The notes below the pieces were generated by a model that worked only from the letters and a program-made list of their open reading frames with translations, ran no database searches and was not told where the DNA came from. DNA of 64,000 nucleotides from Typha latifolia (taxonomy: Eukaryota; Streptophyta; Magnoliopsida; Poales; Typhaceae), in assembly GCA_019914945.1 (NCBI GenBank), contig CM034100.1, positions 1,315,209-1,379,208 of the forward strand, in the 5' to 3' direction. This document shows positions 35,561 to 47,494 of the stretch, in pieces (position 1 is the first letter of the stretch; each line of letters opens with the position of its first letter). Position numbers and translations under genes: made by a program.

Positions 35561-37492
35561 ATGAAATCAACAATGCATCTCCACCACCACCACCATCTCT
35601 TATTTCCTTCTCTTCTCGTCGTTTTTCTAATTCTTGCCGGAGGCAATCATGCGTCGCCTTGGGAGCCGGAGACGCCTACGGCTCCTGTTCCCGAGCCATC
35701 GCCGGCTCCCCCCTCGTCCTCACCCACCCAAGACCCCGTTTACGAGTACATGGACCCCACCCTACCACCTCTCCTCCCAACCCAGAACCCCAAATGCTCC
35801 GTCCTTGTCCTCCGCCACGACTTCGCCCACACCGTCGGCGCCCCGCCCGTCAACGCCAATTACACCCCGCCGCCCGAATGCCCGGCGCCCTGGTCCCGCG
35901 TCGTGCTAGAGTTCAGCGCCTCGGCCTCCGGCCGCCAAAAGGACCGGATCGCCGCCGTCTGGCTCAACGGCGCGGAGATCCTCCGCACCACCACCCCTCG
36001 CCCCATGTCCGCCGGCGTCTACTGGCGCGTGCGCAAGGACGTCACGCGCTACACCGCCCTCCTGCGCCGCTCCCCGGAGGGTCATCAGAGTCATCTCATC
36101 TCCATGATGCTAGAGAATTCCAACGAAACCTTGCACGGCGTCTACAGCGTCAACATCTCTCTCCACTTCTACCGCGGTGCCCTCTGCCAAAGTGGCTGCA
36201 TCACCCCAAACAAATTAGAAGAAGACATCAAAGAAACAAAACTAGAGCCAGTCCTCTCCGCTCATCCAGCCATCAAAGGTTTCTACCGCGAGCCAGCGGA
36301 TTTGATCATCCCAATATCGAACTCCGATAGCAGGAGAGGCTTCTGGTTCAAGGTCGAGAACGAGACCGAAGTCCAAACCACAATGGTGGTCGCGCCCAAC
36401 AACACCTACCGCGCCGTCCTCGAAGTCTACGTCTCCCACCACGGCGATGACGAGTATTGGTACTCGAATCCGCTCCGAGCCAACGGCCCGACGAGCTGGC
36501 CTCAAGATAGAAAAAAGAACAACATGAGCAACAATAATAATAACCTCGAGTCCTCCAAAGCAAACGGCAGCTTCCGCCAAGTGGTGGCCACCATCGACGG
36601 CCGTTACGTCGGCTCTGCTATTCCATTCCCCGTAATCTATCCCGGTTCTGTCAACCCCTTCTTCTGGGCTCCCGTCGCTGCCATCGGAGCATATGACCAC
36701 CCGTCCTACGACTTCGATCTCACCCCCTTCGTCGGCCTGCTCCTCGACGGACAGCCCCACGAGTTCGGCCTCACCGTGCGCGATTGTCAAAGCTATTGGC
36801 TCGTCTCGGCAAACCTGCATCTCTGGCTAGACGCGTGGTCCGACGTTGTCGAAGGCGCGCTCGTGCGTTACAAAGTCCCGCCGCTGCGGCTAAACCGGCA
36901 GGCGGATTGGAAGGAGCAGGAAGGTAAGTCCGAGATCGAAGGGCAAGTCATAATTCGCTTCTCCGGCTGGGTTAGCTCCACGAAGGGCAACGTGTCGACG
37001 AGCGTCCGACACAAGATCAAGTTCAAGAGCCACATCGAGGCGGAGGAGAAGGGGGACGTAACGAACGTCGAAATGGAGCTCAAGGCGAGGACAAACATAA
37101 GGATCGAGAAGGAGGACGTGGTGGTGGGGAGGGTGGTGGTGGATACGGAGGCACCGCTGACGATGGCGACGGTGAGTTCGAACGGCGGCGGGGATTCGAG
37201 GTTCCACAAGACGAAGCTGACGCACGCGCTGTTAGAGACGAGGAGCGTGGCGGAGAACAAGGGGGCGAGGTTCAGCGCGGTGGCTGACCGGCAGGAGTCG
37301 GAGGGGAGCGTGTTGATGGAGGAAGGGGTGGCGATGTGGGGGAGCGGGGATACCAAGTCCATTTACAAGTTTAGAGACGACAAAGGGTGTTACTTGAGGA
37401 CTGTGAACATGGTGGGCGGCAAGGTGAAGGAGGACGATGCGACGGTGTCTTGTGCGACTGTGGCTGCCGCGGCGGCGGTGGCCGAGTCGTAG
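35561..37492 (+). CDS. Peptide-N4-(N-acetyl-beta-glucosaminyl)asparagine amidase A-like protein, copy 1
   Basis: Plant PNGase A releases N-glycans from glycopeptides by cutting the glycan-asparagine amide bond, in acidic compartments or the apoplast. This intronless gene encodes 643 residues. A signal peptide is clear: a His-rich start, then LLFPSLLVVFLILAGGNHA. Family motifs follow: YMDPTLPPLLPTQNPKCSVL, FAHTVGAPPVNANYT, APWSRVVLEFSASASGRQKD, AVWLNGAEILRTTTPRP, AVLEVYVSHHGDDEYWYSNP and NPFFWAPVAAIGAYDHPSYD. Several N-x-S/T sites fit a secreted glycoprotein. The C-terminal domain ends with DKGCYLRTVNMVGGKV. Coding sequence is GC-rich at third positions, unlike the flanks. Copy 2 lies 1.7 kb downstream in the same orientation. 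Catalytic residues are not certain enough to name. Confidence 0.93.
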   Translation: MKSTMHLHHHHHLLFPSLLVVFLILAGGNHASPWEPETPTAPVPEPSPAPPSSSPTQDPVYEYMDPTLPPLLPTQNPKCSVLVLRHDFAHTVGAPPVNANYTPPPECPAPWSRVVLEFSASASGRQKDRIAAVWLNGAEILRTTTPRPMSAGVYWRVRKDVTRYTALLRRSPEGHQSHLISMMLENSNETLHGVYSVNISLHFYRGALCQSGCITPNKLEEDIKETKLEPVLSAHPAIKGFYREPADLIIPISNSDSRRGFWFKVENETEVQTTMVVAPNNTYRAVLEVYVSHHGDDEYWYSNPLRANGPTSWPQDRKKNNMSNNNNNLESSKANGSFRQVVATIDGRYVGSAIPFPVIYPGSVNPFFWAPVAAIGAYDHPSYDFDLTPFVGLLLDGQPHEFGLTVRDCQSYWLVSANLHLWLDAWSDVVEGALVRYKVPPLRLNRQADWKEQEGKSEIEGQVIIRFSGWVSSTKGNVSTSVRHKIKFKSHIEAEEKGDVTNVEMELKARTNIRIEKEDVVVGRVVVDTEAPLTMATVSSNGGGDSRFHKTKLTHALLETRSVAENKGARFSAVADRQESEGSVLMEEGVAMWGSGDTKSIYKFRDDKGCYLRTVNMVGGKVKEDDATVSCATVAAAAAVAES

Positions 37493-39165
37493 AGACGAAG
37501 CCCTGGTCGTATCAAGTGGTTATCGCTACGTAGTACTATGATGGACTATGTCGTATCTTTTGTTAGAGCTGAGCTGCTTCTTTCGGACGGTTGAAGCAAA
37601 CGCACTCTTAGATGCTTAATTAGTAGATCGAGCTTTTTATTGTACTAGCCTTACGTATATGCTGGTCTAGAATTTATTCTGTATGTGTAAGTTTAATCAT
37701 AATGGATTCCTGGATACGTCTTTCTTTTCTTATTCATTCTCTTTTACCCTTAAGAGTTACGTGATTAACAAATTGAGACAATAACCAATACTAACATAAA
37801 AGAGTATATACTTAATCTTATTCTCGCGAAAATTTTATCAAAATATTAATTTTAATATATACACAAATTTTTGAACCAATGATTTCTATTAGAAGCTGAT
37901 AAGAATCAAACCATTAAAATACCGCAATCAATTTTTATTTTGAAGACAACTTATAATACTGAACGGGAGAAATAATAAGTTCCTAATTCCACAGTCATGC
38001 AGAAATTGGAAGGATCTTTTCCTGGTACGGTAAAGTAAGAAAGAAAGAAATCCCAATCGTCCATACCTTTTTTAGTACAATTACAATAATTAAGATCAGT
38101 TTTACTAGGAGAGGCTATCATTAGTCCTGGTCCACTAAAATAGCGTCATGCTTTTTTTTTGTTTTTTTTTTAAATAGCTTTATGCTATTAACGGTAGATT
38201 CTAAGCACTTTCATTTAGTAATAACTTTTTTTATTTAATTTAAATACAACTCTTTATTTCAAAATAATAATTAAATATTATAATAAGTTTATTTTAGAAC
38301 ACAAACACTATTTATCAAAATATAATCTTATATCACACATTAATTTAATAACTAATTTACCTTTAATATTTATTTCATCAACCTACTTATATCAAATCAA
38401 AGAGTATTCAAAATAATTTTTTTTCACTATATATCACATCAAAACTTATTATTATATTTTTATTTTAAAATATGAGTGAATATAAAATATAAATAAATAA
38501 AACCTAAAATCACATATTCAACTTTATTATTTATTTATTTATTATTTTAGTCCAACTTAAATTTATCACGATCATAGAACTTCCTGTCCTCTGCCTTTCG
38601 TCCTCTGTCCTATAACCCCTGTTCATTATTTACTGCATTATACCGTGGAGGCAGGAATTCCCTGCAAGCAGTGTTTATGGCAACACACACCTATGTACTA
38701 TCTATCACGTCAGGCAAGCAGAGATAAAAAGATTTAAATATCTTAATGATAAAAAAAATAAAAAAATCTTGTTACCAATGTGTGACACTCAATAGAGACT
38801 AAAGAGAGAAGTTGCTCTGATTTATTACTCTTATCTCCAACTTACTCTGTTAAATTACTTGTACATCCGAAGTTCATCAGAACTTTCCCAAGTTCCCGAA
38901 ATTGATGCAATTCTGGTATTCTGCTCCTCCCCCTACTAGGATTCCTTTCTTCCTCCATGATCAATTGTTGTACACATGTAGACCTCCACGGGACTAGACA
39001 GCATTTACGGTTTACTATAGGAAATGGCTACGAAGTATCCTGCTGCTTTCTCGAAAATAGTTGGCCGGCTTCATCTCTAGTACTAAACTTACTTTTAATT
39101 ATACAATGGCAACAATAATAGAGAGGATCATCCACATTTTAATCGTTCCATCTCTCTTTTCTATG
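37493..39165. other. Spacer between the two PNGase A-like genes
   Basis: AT-rich and non-coding, with poly-T/A runs near 38150 and 38750. I see no remnant of a third copy and no transposon ends. Confidence 0.55.
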
Positions 39166-39172
39166 TATATAA
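39166..39172 (+). promoter_or_regulatory. TATA box of the second PNGase A-like gene
   Basis: TATATAA lies 61 nt upstream of the ATG, almost the same spacing as in copy 1. Confidence 0.5.
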
Positions 39173-39232
39173 CTATCCTACCTTTCCATTCGTATTCCAA
39201 ACCAATATCATAGTAAACGATACCCAACCGAG

Positions 39233-41092
39233 ATGATGTGTTCCAATCTTCACCGCCGCCTCTCCCTTCTTCTCCTAGTAATTATATCTATACTCTCCCA
39301 AACCACATCCACTATTCTCACCGACCCAATCCCAACTATATCGTTAGAACATCTCGACCCCACTCTTCCCCCTGTGCTCCTCCCGGGTGAGACACCGCGG
39401 TGCTCTGTGGTAGTCCTACAGCAGGACTTCGCCGACACCGTCGGCGCCCCTCCGGCATCGGCTAATTACACGCAACCCGAAGAATGCCCCTTCCCGTGGA
39501 CGCGTGTCGTCCTCGAGCTCTCCATTGTCGCCTCCGACCTCCAGAACGACCGCGTCGCCGCCATCTGGATTGGCGGGGCAGAAGTCCTCCGGACCGCCAC
39601 CCCACGCCCGATGGCCCCCGGTGCGTTTTGGCACGTGCACAAAGACATGACGCGGTATTCGAGCCTCCTCCGCGGTCTCTCGAAAGGCGGCGCCGTCTCC
39701 ATGATGCTGGAGAATTCCAACGAAGCCCTCCCAGGCGTCTACTCAGCAAACGTCTCACTCCACTTCTACCGAGGCGCATTGCCTATCAGAACACAGCTAT
39801 TAAAGTCCTCGTACGCGTCGCATCCCTCCATCCGAGGGCTGTACCGCGAGCCGGCGGACCTAATCCTTCCAATCTCGAACCCGAATGGCTACTATGGCTC
39901 GGGATTCTGGTTCAGAATCAACAACGAGTCCGGAGTGGAGTCCAGTACCGTCACCATACCAAGAAATGCCTACCGAGCCGTGTTGGAGATCTTCGTGTCC
40001 TACCACGGGGACGACGAGTTCTGGTACATGAACCCCCTCAGATCCACTTACTTACAAGATGCCCAGAACCTCTCCGCCCCGAGGACCAACGGCGGATTCC
40101 GCCAAGTATACGCTACACTGGACGGGCGATTCGTAGGCGGACACGTGCCCTTCGCTGTGATCTACCCAGGCAATATAAATCCATACTTCTGGTCTCCCGT
40201 GGCTGCCATTGGTGCATTTGACATGCCCTCGTACGACCTCGACCTCACCCCGTTCCTAGAGTTCATGCTCGACGGCCAGCCCCACGTGATCGGGCTAGGC
40301 GTGCGCGATGCGCAGCAGCACTGGCTGGTGTCGGCGAACCTGCACGTGTGGGTAGACCCGTGGTCGGATGTGGTACAGGCTGGGCTGTTGGAGTACTTCT
40401 GTCCGCCTATCAAGATGAACCGGAACGCGGAGTGGCGCTACCAGGACGGGCAGTCGGAGATCAACGCGGAGGGGCTAGTGCGGTTCACCGGGTGGGTGAG
40501 CTCATCGAGGGGTAACTTCACCACCCAGGTGAGGCAGAAGATCAAGTACAAGAGCCAGGTGGAGGTTCAGAACCACGGCACCTTCACCCAAGTCGAGGTG
40601 CAGAATAAGATGAGGATGATGGTCGGACTGCAGAAGGGCCACCAGCCGCTGGGCCGCGTTCAGCTTCTCATGGAGGCCCCCCTCCAGGTTTGCGGTGGTT
40701 TCTAAGTTTTTAGATCAATTCGAATTTTTTATATACATATATTATATTATATATATATATATACGTCGTCAAATTAACAGATGCAGACGTCGAATGTGAA
40801 TGCGGCGGGAGGTGCGGTGTTATCGAAGACGCGACTCTACCACCAGCTGATGGAGGCGGTGACCCTGACGGAAGGGCAGGCAATGATGACCAGCACGCTG
40901 ACGGACCGGCAGGACGCTGAGGGGACGGCGCTGATGAACGGGAAGACAGCGGTGTGGGGGAGCGGGAGCACGAGATCCGCGTATAGATTGAAGGACGATA
41001 ACCGATGCTACATGCGGACGTTGAATGCAGTCGGCGGCGTGATCATGATGGATGCTAAGACTGCTTCTTGTTCGGCCATGGCTGATGCTTGA
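39233..41092 (+). CDS. Peptide-N4-(N-acetyl-beta-glucosaminyl)asparagine amidase A-like protein, copy 2
   Basis: Tandem paralogue of the gene at 35561-37492, collinear with it over the whole length. Exons 39233-40687 and 40781-41092 join in phase 0 at CCAG|GTTTGC and AACAG|ATGCAG and give 588 residues. Without splicing the frame stops six codons later (VCGGF then TAA) and the conserved C-terminus is lost. The start has a signal peptide (RLSLLLLVIISILSQTTS). Conserved blocks include HLDPTLPPVLLPGETPRCSV, FADTVGAPPASANYT, FVSYHGDDEFWYMNP, NPYFWSPVAAIGAFDMPSYD and DDNRCYMRTLNAVGG. It lacks the Asn-rich insert seen in copy 1 (about 36525-36560). The 93-nt intron is AT-rich, contains a TA run and has no counterpart in copy 1. 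Function as for copy 1; activity is not proven. Confidence 0.92.
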
Positions 41093-41732
41093 CAAAAGAG
41101 TGCGCTCGATCGTGTTTGTTTGATTAAAATGCCTTCAAATTATATGAGGAAATAGTATTATTGCTAGAGAGAGAGAGAGAGAGAGAGAGTAGTTGTGAGA
41201 ATAAGAGATGGAATTAGTTTAATTTATTGGCCTGTTATTGGTGTTAAGCCATAGATGCCATGAGTACGTAAGATGTAATGCCACTATGAACACACATTCT
41301 GCAATATACTCATCTAGTGCATTATTTTTTTATTGAACGGGCGGTGTCTTTTCCTAGTCTTCCAACGTAAACTTTGATTTACTTACCCGTAATCGTTTCT
41401 AATTATCTGATATAGTTTACTATAAATTTCGGATCAAATTCTTGGGATCGGAGATGATCGACTAACACTACCCTTTGAAATCATCTAACTAAATGAAAAG
41501 AGCAGATTAATATCTAACCTTTATAGCTTTTAGTTCTTATTATTTCCATTACGTCCATTTCCCTACTTGAAGAAAGAAGACGAACTAAAGTAAACAATAT
41601 TTTCCAACACCCAATCTGCCATTACGGACTTCAAGCTGATTCCTACCTTACAAGGAATCTCTTGTCCTTTTCGGCCCTGATCGAGGCCCAAAGTAAGTAG
41701 TAAAATATTTAGGCCCAATAAGATATCACTAT

Positions 41733-41733
41733 T

Positions 41734-41782
<49 letters not shown>
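41733..41782. repeat. Compound (TA)n(AC)n microsatellite
   Basis: About nine TA units are followed directly by about sixteen AC units in intergenic DNA. Confidence 0.9.
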
Positions 41783-41785
<3 letters not shown>

Positions 41786-42356
41786 GAAATAAATAGCAAT
41801 ACGTTGATATATATATAATTCATGCATCCCATGCATGGGAGACATGAGCGAGCAACCATCCCCAACACGGAGTCAAAGATCCGTCCATTAATGCTTTCAT
41901 CCATGCACCTCGGCTCAGCTTTTTGATCCAAGCCCAGTCTTTGTCACAAGTAGCTACGTGACAAAGCCAAGTGAAAGGAAGAGGGAGAACGTTTACGATG
42001 AAGAGCTTTGGGTTTACGTATGGGCCCCTCCAGTGTTCCAGTCCCAGGAGAGAAGCACCGGCCAATGACCGATGAGTTACCAGGTGGGGACCCCTTCCAA
42101 CGGCTCACTGGATTGGCAATCTCACTGGGGCCCCATCGGATCGCAAGGGTGGTCTACTCGGGTTCGTTGGTGTCTGTCACGGGTCTTGGATCCCAGGAGA
42201 CCTGAATGTATTCCGTGGGCCTTCCGATTGCAACCCCAGAGCTTCAAAGCTTTGTCTCTTACTTCTAGTGTTAATTTCATGGCTTTGCCAAAGCCATATA
42301 TATCACCTTCTACGTCCACACTAGACTGGAATTTGTTTGAACTCAATAACGTAACG

Positions 42357-42398
<42 letters not shown>

Positions 42399-42399
42399 G
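42357..42399. repeat. (TAA)n microsatellite
   Basis: About fourteen TAA units in intergenic DNA. Confidence 0.9.
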
Positions 42400-45300
42400 A
42401 ATTCAAATATAGCAACATGATTGATCGATCGATTGATTGATCGGCAATCATGTAGTGCATGAATGAATGAATCTTTCAATTTGATTTCTTTTTCGTTCTA
42501 CAGCATTGATGGATCGATCAGAGGGATTGGGTCAACTTAAGTGTGGGGTAGTTGCGTGCAAGAATCAATCTTAACATTATTTGGACTGATGATCCCATCA
42601 GGGAGCTCAGTTTTTGAGCGATTCGTTATCTCGTCGTGTGAAACGGAGGATAAGGATCGAGTTCATCAGGCCTACCTACCTATCTTTCGCAACCCCTTCG
42701 TCATCTTGGTGTCATCATAAGAATGATTAGGCTCTATAATTAACCATTTATATATTATAATAAATGATAAATGTCTTTTTTTTTATTATCAAAGAGTAGC
42801 AACAAATACTACATACTGATCAATAATGCTTCTCCAAAACAAAAATCTCTCTCATCTAGATTCTTCTCCATTTTTTTTTTAATTTTAAGAGTTTTTTCTC
42901 CTGGTTTTCAACTATTCCTAGTACGACGATTGAATTGAAGAGAAATTATATTTGGATTATCGCTAAGTTTTATGAGGCATTTGGATTTTTTAGTGTTATT
43001 ATTCAGAAGAAAATATTTGGAGGGTAGCCCACCAAATATTTTAATTTTAATTCTGTAATCATGTCATCAATCACAAGCTGGTAATACAACAAAGGCTCCA
43101 AGAATCTTATCTAGATTTGGATTGGGCCAAGTTTCAAAAGGATTCTTCTATAACCTACTCTTAAACCATCTTCAAGAGATCATAGACTGCACTAAATTAT
43201 GCAATACATGCAATCAAAAAATATATCTATAGAAATATACCACCTTATATTATCCTAATATATATCAACTGCTCAATACTAAAAAGAGGGCCCTATGATG
43301 ACCTAGTTATTGGGAATTAGCTTTCCATGTCTAGCTTTTGATTACAATTGTAGGTTGAATAATTGAAGGAGTAGTTGGTAGTAGTAGGGTTAGTAACATT
43401 TACACCATCAAAATCCAAGAAAGGAGGCAAAATCTATGAGAGCACCAACAACAATCTTCCACTTGAATTCTGTCGAGGGAGCTGTTAAAATAATTATGTT
43501 AGCTCGAGCTAGACTCGATAAGGCTCAATTACGCTCTTACTTGTATTCTAAATGAGTCAAGCTTAATTAATTAGGTTAGATTTAAAATTAATTCTAAGCT
43601 GAGCTTAAGCCTAGGTCACCTCGATGAGGCTAAGTTTATGTTGATTAATATATATGCTATAAATTATAAATAAAATTTTATTAGCCTAAATCATGCAAAA
43701 TTTAATTCAAACTTTGTTTGATTTGATTTTAACATTATACTAGATTAAAAGTCCCAACTTCTAAATGCCATTGCTCCCAAAGGTGGACATTTGGTTTACA
43801 AAAAATGATTAATTTGCTAATTAGTGAGGTACAAAATTGGCATCGGATTCTTTTTGCCCCTTGGTAACTTTCTAAAGCTAAGGAAAGAGAAGGGTAATTA
43901 CTAATTAATCCAACTCCAAGAGGTGTGGCAATTTGCCTGTACATCAAAAGCAGTGCATGGTTCCGTACGTTGTAACATAATTGGCCCCTTTATTAATTAC
44001 TGTAATACTTAGTGGACTCCTAATCATTCTAAACCCTAAAAACAATATCATACTACGAGGGTGAAGTGTCATGCCCATGATGCCATTCTCTTTAATTAGT
44101 GGACAATTAATCATTCTGACCTTCTAAGGCGATATTATATATTTATATACTATGGAAGGTGTAGTGTCATATATGACTATGATGCCCTACAGATGCCTCA
44201 ACCTTCCATTCCAAAAACCTATTCTTCTCCCACTCATATTAGATCCTCTTTGTTTGTCCTTTGTAACTTGGTGTGTAAATGAAGGCACCCAAAACCTTTA
44301 AAGTGCCCTAACCACCTATATTTTGTATTAAATGACTCACTCTAATTAATTATTTTATGTGTAGAATTAACACCATCAATCTTCCAAGGCTTCTTGAATT
44401 TATATGAATCATCTAAGAAAATGTCATCGCGAGCACATGGCACGCTTCAATATCACTATAATAAAATATGCATCAGCTATAAAAAATCATATACACTTAG
44501 TATTATATATTAAATTAAAAATTAAAAACTAAATATAATTAAATTATAAAAGCCTTCGCTTCGGCTTGCAAAAATGTGCTAGAGAGTATTATATATGAAT
44601 TACAGTAGGTTAGATAGCACAAGTTATGAATCATATCATACCTTATTTGGATTTTATATAATATGTGGTAATTGGATATTCTAAATTTTAAAATTTAAAT
44701 TGGAGCATGGTACATGTAGTCTCAACTATCTAGAATAAGTGGGACCTATAGGAATAATACAATAATTCCAAATTAACTCACCGATAGTCGAATATTTCTA
44801 TCATTGCTTAGACGAGAGGTCTTTTCCATCTTAGCAGAGTTAGGGCCGGTTGGGAAAAAGAATAAGCTTATCATCAAATTAGACTTCAAATTTTTTGCTT
44901 CTTAATTCGAAAAGAAAAAAGAAAAAAAAGCAAGACTGTTTTGGAGATGGAGACACTTTTTTTTATAATATTATTGAATTATTTAATTTTTTGACTGATT
45001 TATTTTATCTCCTATTACTTTAGGAAAGTTAACTAGATAGTGTTAATTGGCTTATTCTAACTATCCTCGCCAATATTTTAGATTTACTATATAGAGATAT
45101 CCTTAGATAATATCCATCAAAATATTTAATATATATTTTTTAATCTTTTTATGGTAATATAATTGCTTTTATTACCCTTAAAAAAAGGGCGCTAGATATG
45201 TTACATTATTGCAGAATTAAACATAAAAAATACGCTTCCCAATGGGGATTTGGACGACGTCACGTCTCAAACTGGTGGAGCCACCTCCTGATTACTATTA

Positions 45301-45718
45301 CGTTCTTTACTCTCTTTTCTTTGCGTATACCCATTAATTATACTCCTAGGACGTTTCATCTAACCTAACTCTATTAATTACTGTTCTAAAATCCTTGGGT
45401 ATTATAAGAAACCTATTTATTCCTATCAAACTATAAGCGATCGATGCGTCTAAAATTAAAATCTCTTATTGGCTTTTGAATCATATAAGCCATCGATGTG
45501 ACAATTCTTATCTAATAACTGTATCGTTTTGAGGGTAAAGAGATGTTGTTAGTTTATAAGGTGCTTATTTCGTTCTCTCTAAAAAGGAAAAAAAAAGAAA
45601 AAAAAGAAAAGAAAGAGGAATGTAATGTAATCAACAGACAACACAATCTGTCCCTCCCCCCCCATAACCTAACCACTCTCAATCCCTCAAACAGTAACGA
45701 AGCCCAATCAAGACTAGG

Positions 45719-45720
<2 letters not shown>

Positions 45721-45774
<54 letters not shown>
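45721..45774 (+). repeat. (GA)27 tract in the ALOG leader
   Basis: An uninterrupted GA run of 54 bp ends nine nt before the ALOG start codon. It is the longest GA tract in the window and is likely variable between individuals. Confidence 0.9.
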
Positions 45775-45780
<6 letters not shown>

Positions 45781-45783
45781 TTC

Positions 45784-46593
45784 ATGGAGGCAAGCGGCGG
45801 CGAAGGGGGAGAAGAAGCCCCTTCTTCTTCTTCCACCCAGGACCCAACACCGGCAGCGGCACAAGCAGCAGCTGCAGCTCCTTCGAATCCCCAACCGCTC
45901 CAGCAACAGCCACCGCCGAGCCGGTACGAATCGCAGAAGCGGCGGGACTGGAACACCTTCTTGCAGTACCTGAAGAACCACAAGCCGCCACTAAGCCTCG
46001 GCCGGTGCAGCGGCGGAAACGTCATCGAATTCCTCAAGTACCTCGACCAGTTCGGGAAGACCAAAGTCCACGTGGACGCCTGCCCCCACTTCGGCCACCC
46101 CAACCCGCCGTCCCCCTGCGCCTGCCCGTTGAGGCAAGCCTGGGGCTCTCTCGACGCCCTCATCGGTCGCCTCCGAGCTGCCTACGAGGAGAACGGAGGC
46201 AAGCCGGAGTCCAACCCGTTCGGTGCCCGGGCCGTCAGGGTTTACCTCCGGGAGGTCCGGGAGAGCCAGGCGAAGGCGAGGGGCATACCCTACGAGAAGA
46301 AGAAGCGGAAGCGACTGCCTCTCACTACTCCCAGTGCAAGCGGAAGCGGTGCCGGAGGAGGAGAAGCAAGTTCAAATCCTAGTACTACTACTACTACTGC
46401 TACTACTACTACTACTATAACAACTGATACTACTACTACTACTATTGCTGGTGCTAGTAGTAGTATCAGCACTGCTAAGAAGGAGAAGGAGAAGGAGAAG
46501 GAGGAGGAGAAGGAGGAGGAGGAAGAGGAAGAGGAGGAAGAGACTACGAAAACGAAGGAGGAGAAGCCGGAGGAATCGGCGGCGGCTTCTTGA
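45784..46593 (+). CDS. ALOG domain transcription factor (LIGHT-DEPENDENT SHORT HYPOCOTYLS / G1-like)
   Basis: ALOG proteins are plant nuclear regulators of organ boundaries, meristem and inflorescence development. Intronless, 269 residues. An Ala/Gln/Pro-rich start leads into the ALOG domain at about 46-172: [60 protein letters not shown] and [19 protein letters not shown]. Cys100, His102, His105, Cys112 and Cys114 belong to the zinc-ribbon-like insert. A nuclear localisation signal KKKRKR is at 172-177. The C-terminal third is low complexity: a Thr-rich stretch from ACT/TAC repeats (about 46380-46447), then Lys/Glu-rich sequence from GAG/AAG repeats. This tail is outside the conserved domain. 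The Met at 45784 is the first suitable start after the GA leader. Confidence 0.95.
   Translation: MEASGGEGGEEAPSSSSTQDPTPAAAQAAAAAPSNPQPLQQQPPPSRYESQKRRDWNTFLQYLKNHKPPLSLGRCSGGNVIEFLKYLDQFGKTKVHVDACPHFGHPNPPSPCACPLRQAWGSLDALIGRLRAAYEENGGKPESNPFGARAVRVYLREVRESQAKARGIPYEKKKRKRLPLTTPSASGSGAGGGEASSNPSTTTTTATTTTTITTDTTTTTIAGASSSISTAKKEKEKEKEEEKEEEEEEEEEETTKTKEEKPEESAAAS
46380..46447 (+). repeat. (ACT)n trinucleotide tract inside the ALOG coding sequence
   Basis: Mainly ACT codons encode a Thr-rich tract with single Ala, Ile and Asp interruptions. Being in frame, changes in repeat number alter only tract length. Confidence 0.85.
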
Positions 46594-47455
46594 GTGTAGA
46601 TTCCTCTATCTCTTTGTTAAATTTAATTTACTTGTTTTGTTTTCCTCGATTATTTTGGTGGTAAAAAGGGGTTCGCAAGAATTGAACTATTAGATATAAT
46701 AGGAGTAGATATAATTCAAAAATGAAAAGTATTTGCTCAACTATATATCGCTTAGTTCATTATTCTTTCTACAAATTTTGAAACAAGATTATATTATATA
46801 TATATATATATATATATATCCTTTATAAATTACTAGTGTTAGGTTATTATTTTTTGTACCATGTGATATTGTTATCATTCTTAATTAGTATCCTTTCTGC
46901 TTACATTCCATTAATTACATCGATAAACTGATCCATGTCTAAGTCAGTATATGAATTAATTAGTATCTCTTCATCATTAGCTTTGGGTAATGCATGCATG
47001 AAATTGACTTTGTTTTTCCCTGGTATGTTTCTTTCTCTTTTAATAATACTTTTACTACCTTGCTGAAAGATTAAATCTTTTGATTCATTTTTTTCTCCTT
47101 TTTTTCTTCTCTTAATTAATATGGAATCAAGTAGAATCTTGTAGATTTCTTGCCTTTAATTTCAATCGGATGGAACTAACAAGGTTTTTTTAATAAATTT
47201 GAGGTCGGTTAATCTAAGAATTATTTTGTCCTAAAGTATAGGTTCAAATTTAAATTGTTGACCAATGTCGTCCTTATATATCAAACTAAATCTCTATCTT
47301 CCTACAGACACAAAAGTAAAATCTAGTTCTAACCACGGGGTTTATAGATTCAAAACCTCTTCCTTTTTCTCTTCGAAAAGAGAGAAGGTGGGGGGTGGGG
47401 GGGAGGGAAAAAAAAAAAGAGAGTTAATCCTTGGTGTTGTACGTACAACCAACTT

Positions 47456-47494
47456 TAATTAATTAATTAATTAAGTAATTAATTAATTAATTAA
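47456..47494. repeat. (TTAA)n tetranucleotide tract
   Basis: Near-perfect TTAA units interrupted once by TTAAG. The tract is self-complementary. Confidence 0.85.

Larger units (their letters stand above)
41093..45720. other. Long AT-rich intergenic region
   Basis: About 4.6 kb without a supported gene. It holds the PNGase A copy 2 3'UTR, a GA tract (41166-41191), compound (TA)n(AC)n (41733-41782) and (TAA)n (42357-42399). A moderately GC-rich patch at 41830-42260 is open on both strands but matches no family I know. The final 200 bp, with A-rich and C-rich runs near 45585-45665, lead into the ALOG gene. Confidence 0.55.

Noticed and set aside
41820..42205. Open frames on both strands in a GC-richer intergenic patch
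   Set aside because: The frames overlap on opposite strands, look compositionally random and have no recognisable family or promoter.
42581..42608. Sequence reminiscent of a miR319/159-type microRNA (TTGGACTGA and GGGAGCTC)
   Set aside because: The two halves are separated by 11 extra bases and no long complementary arm is evident nearby. I see no basis for a microRNA precursor.
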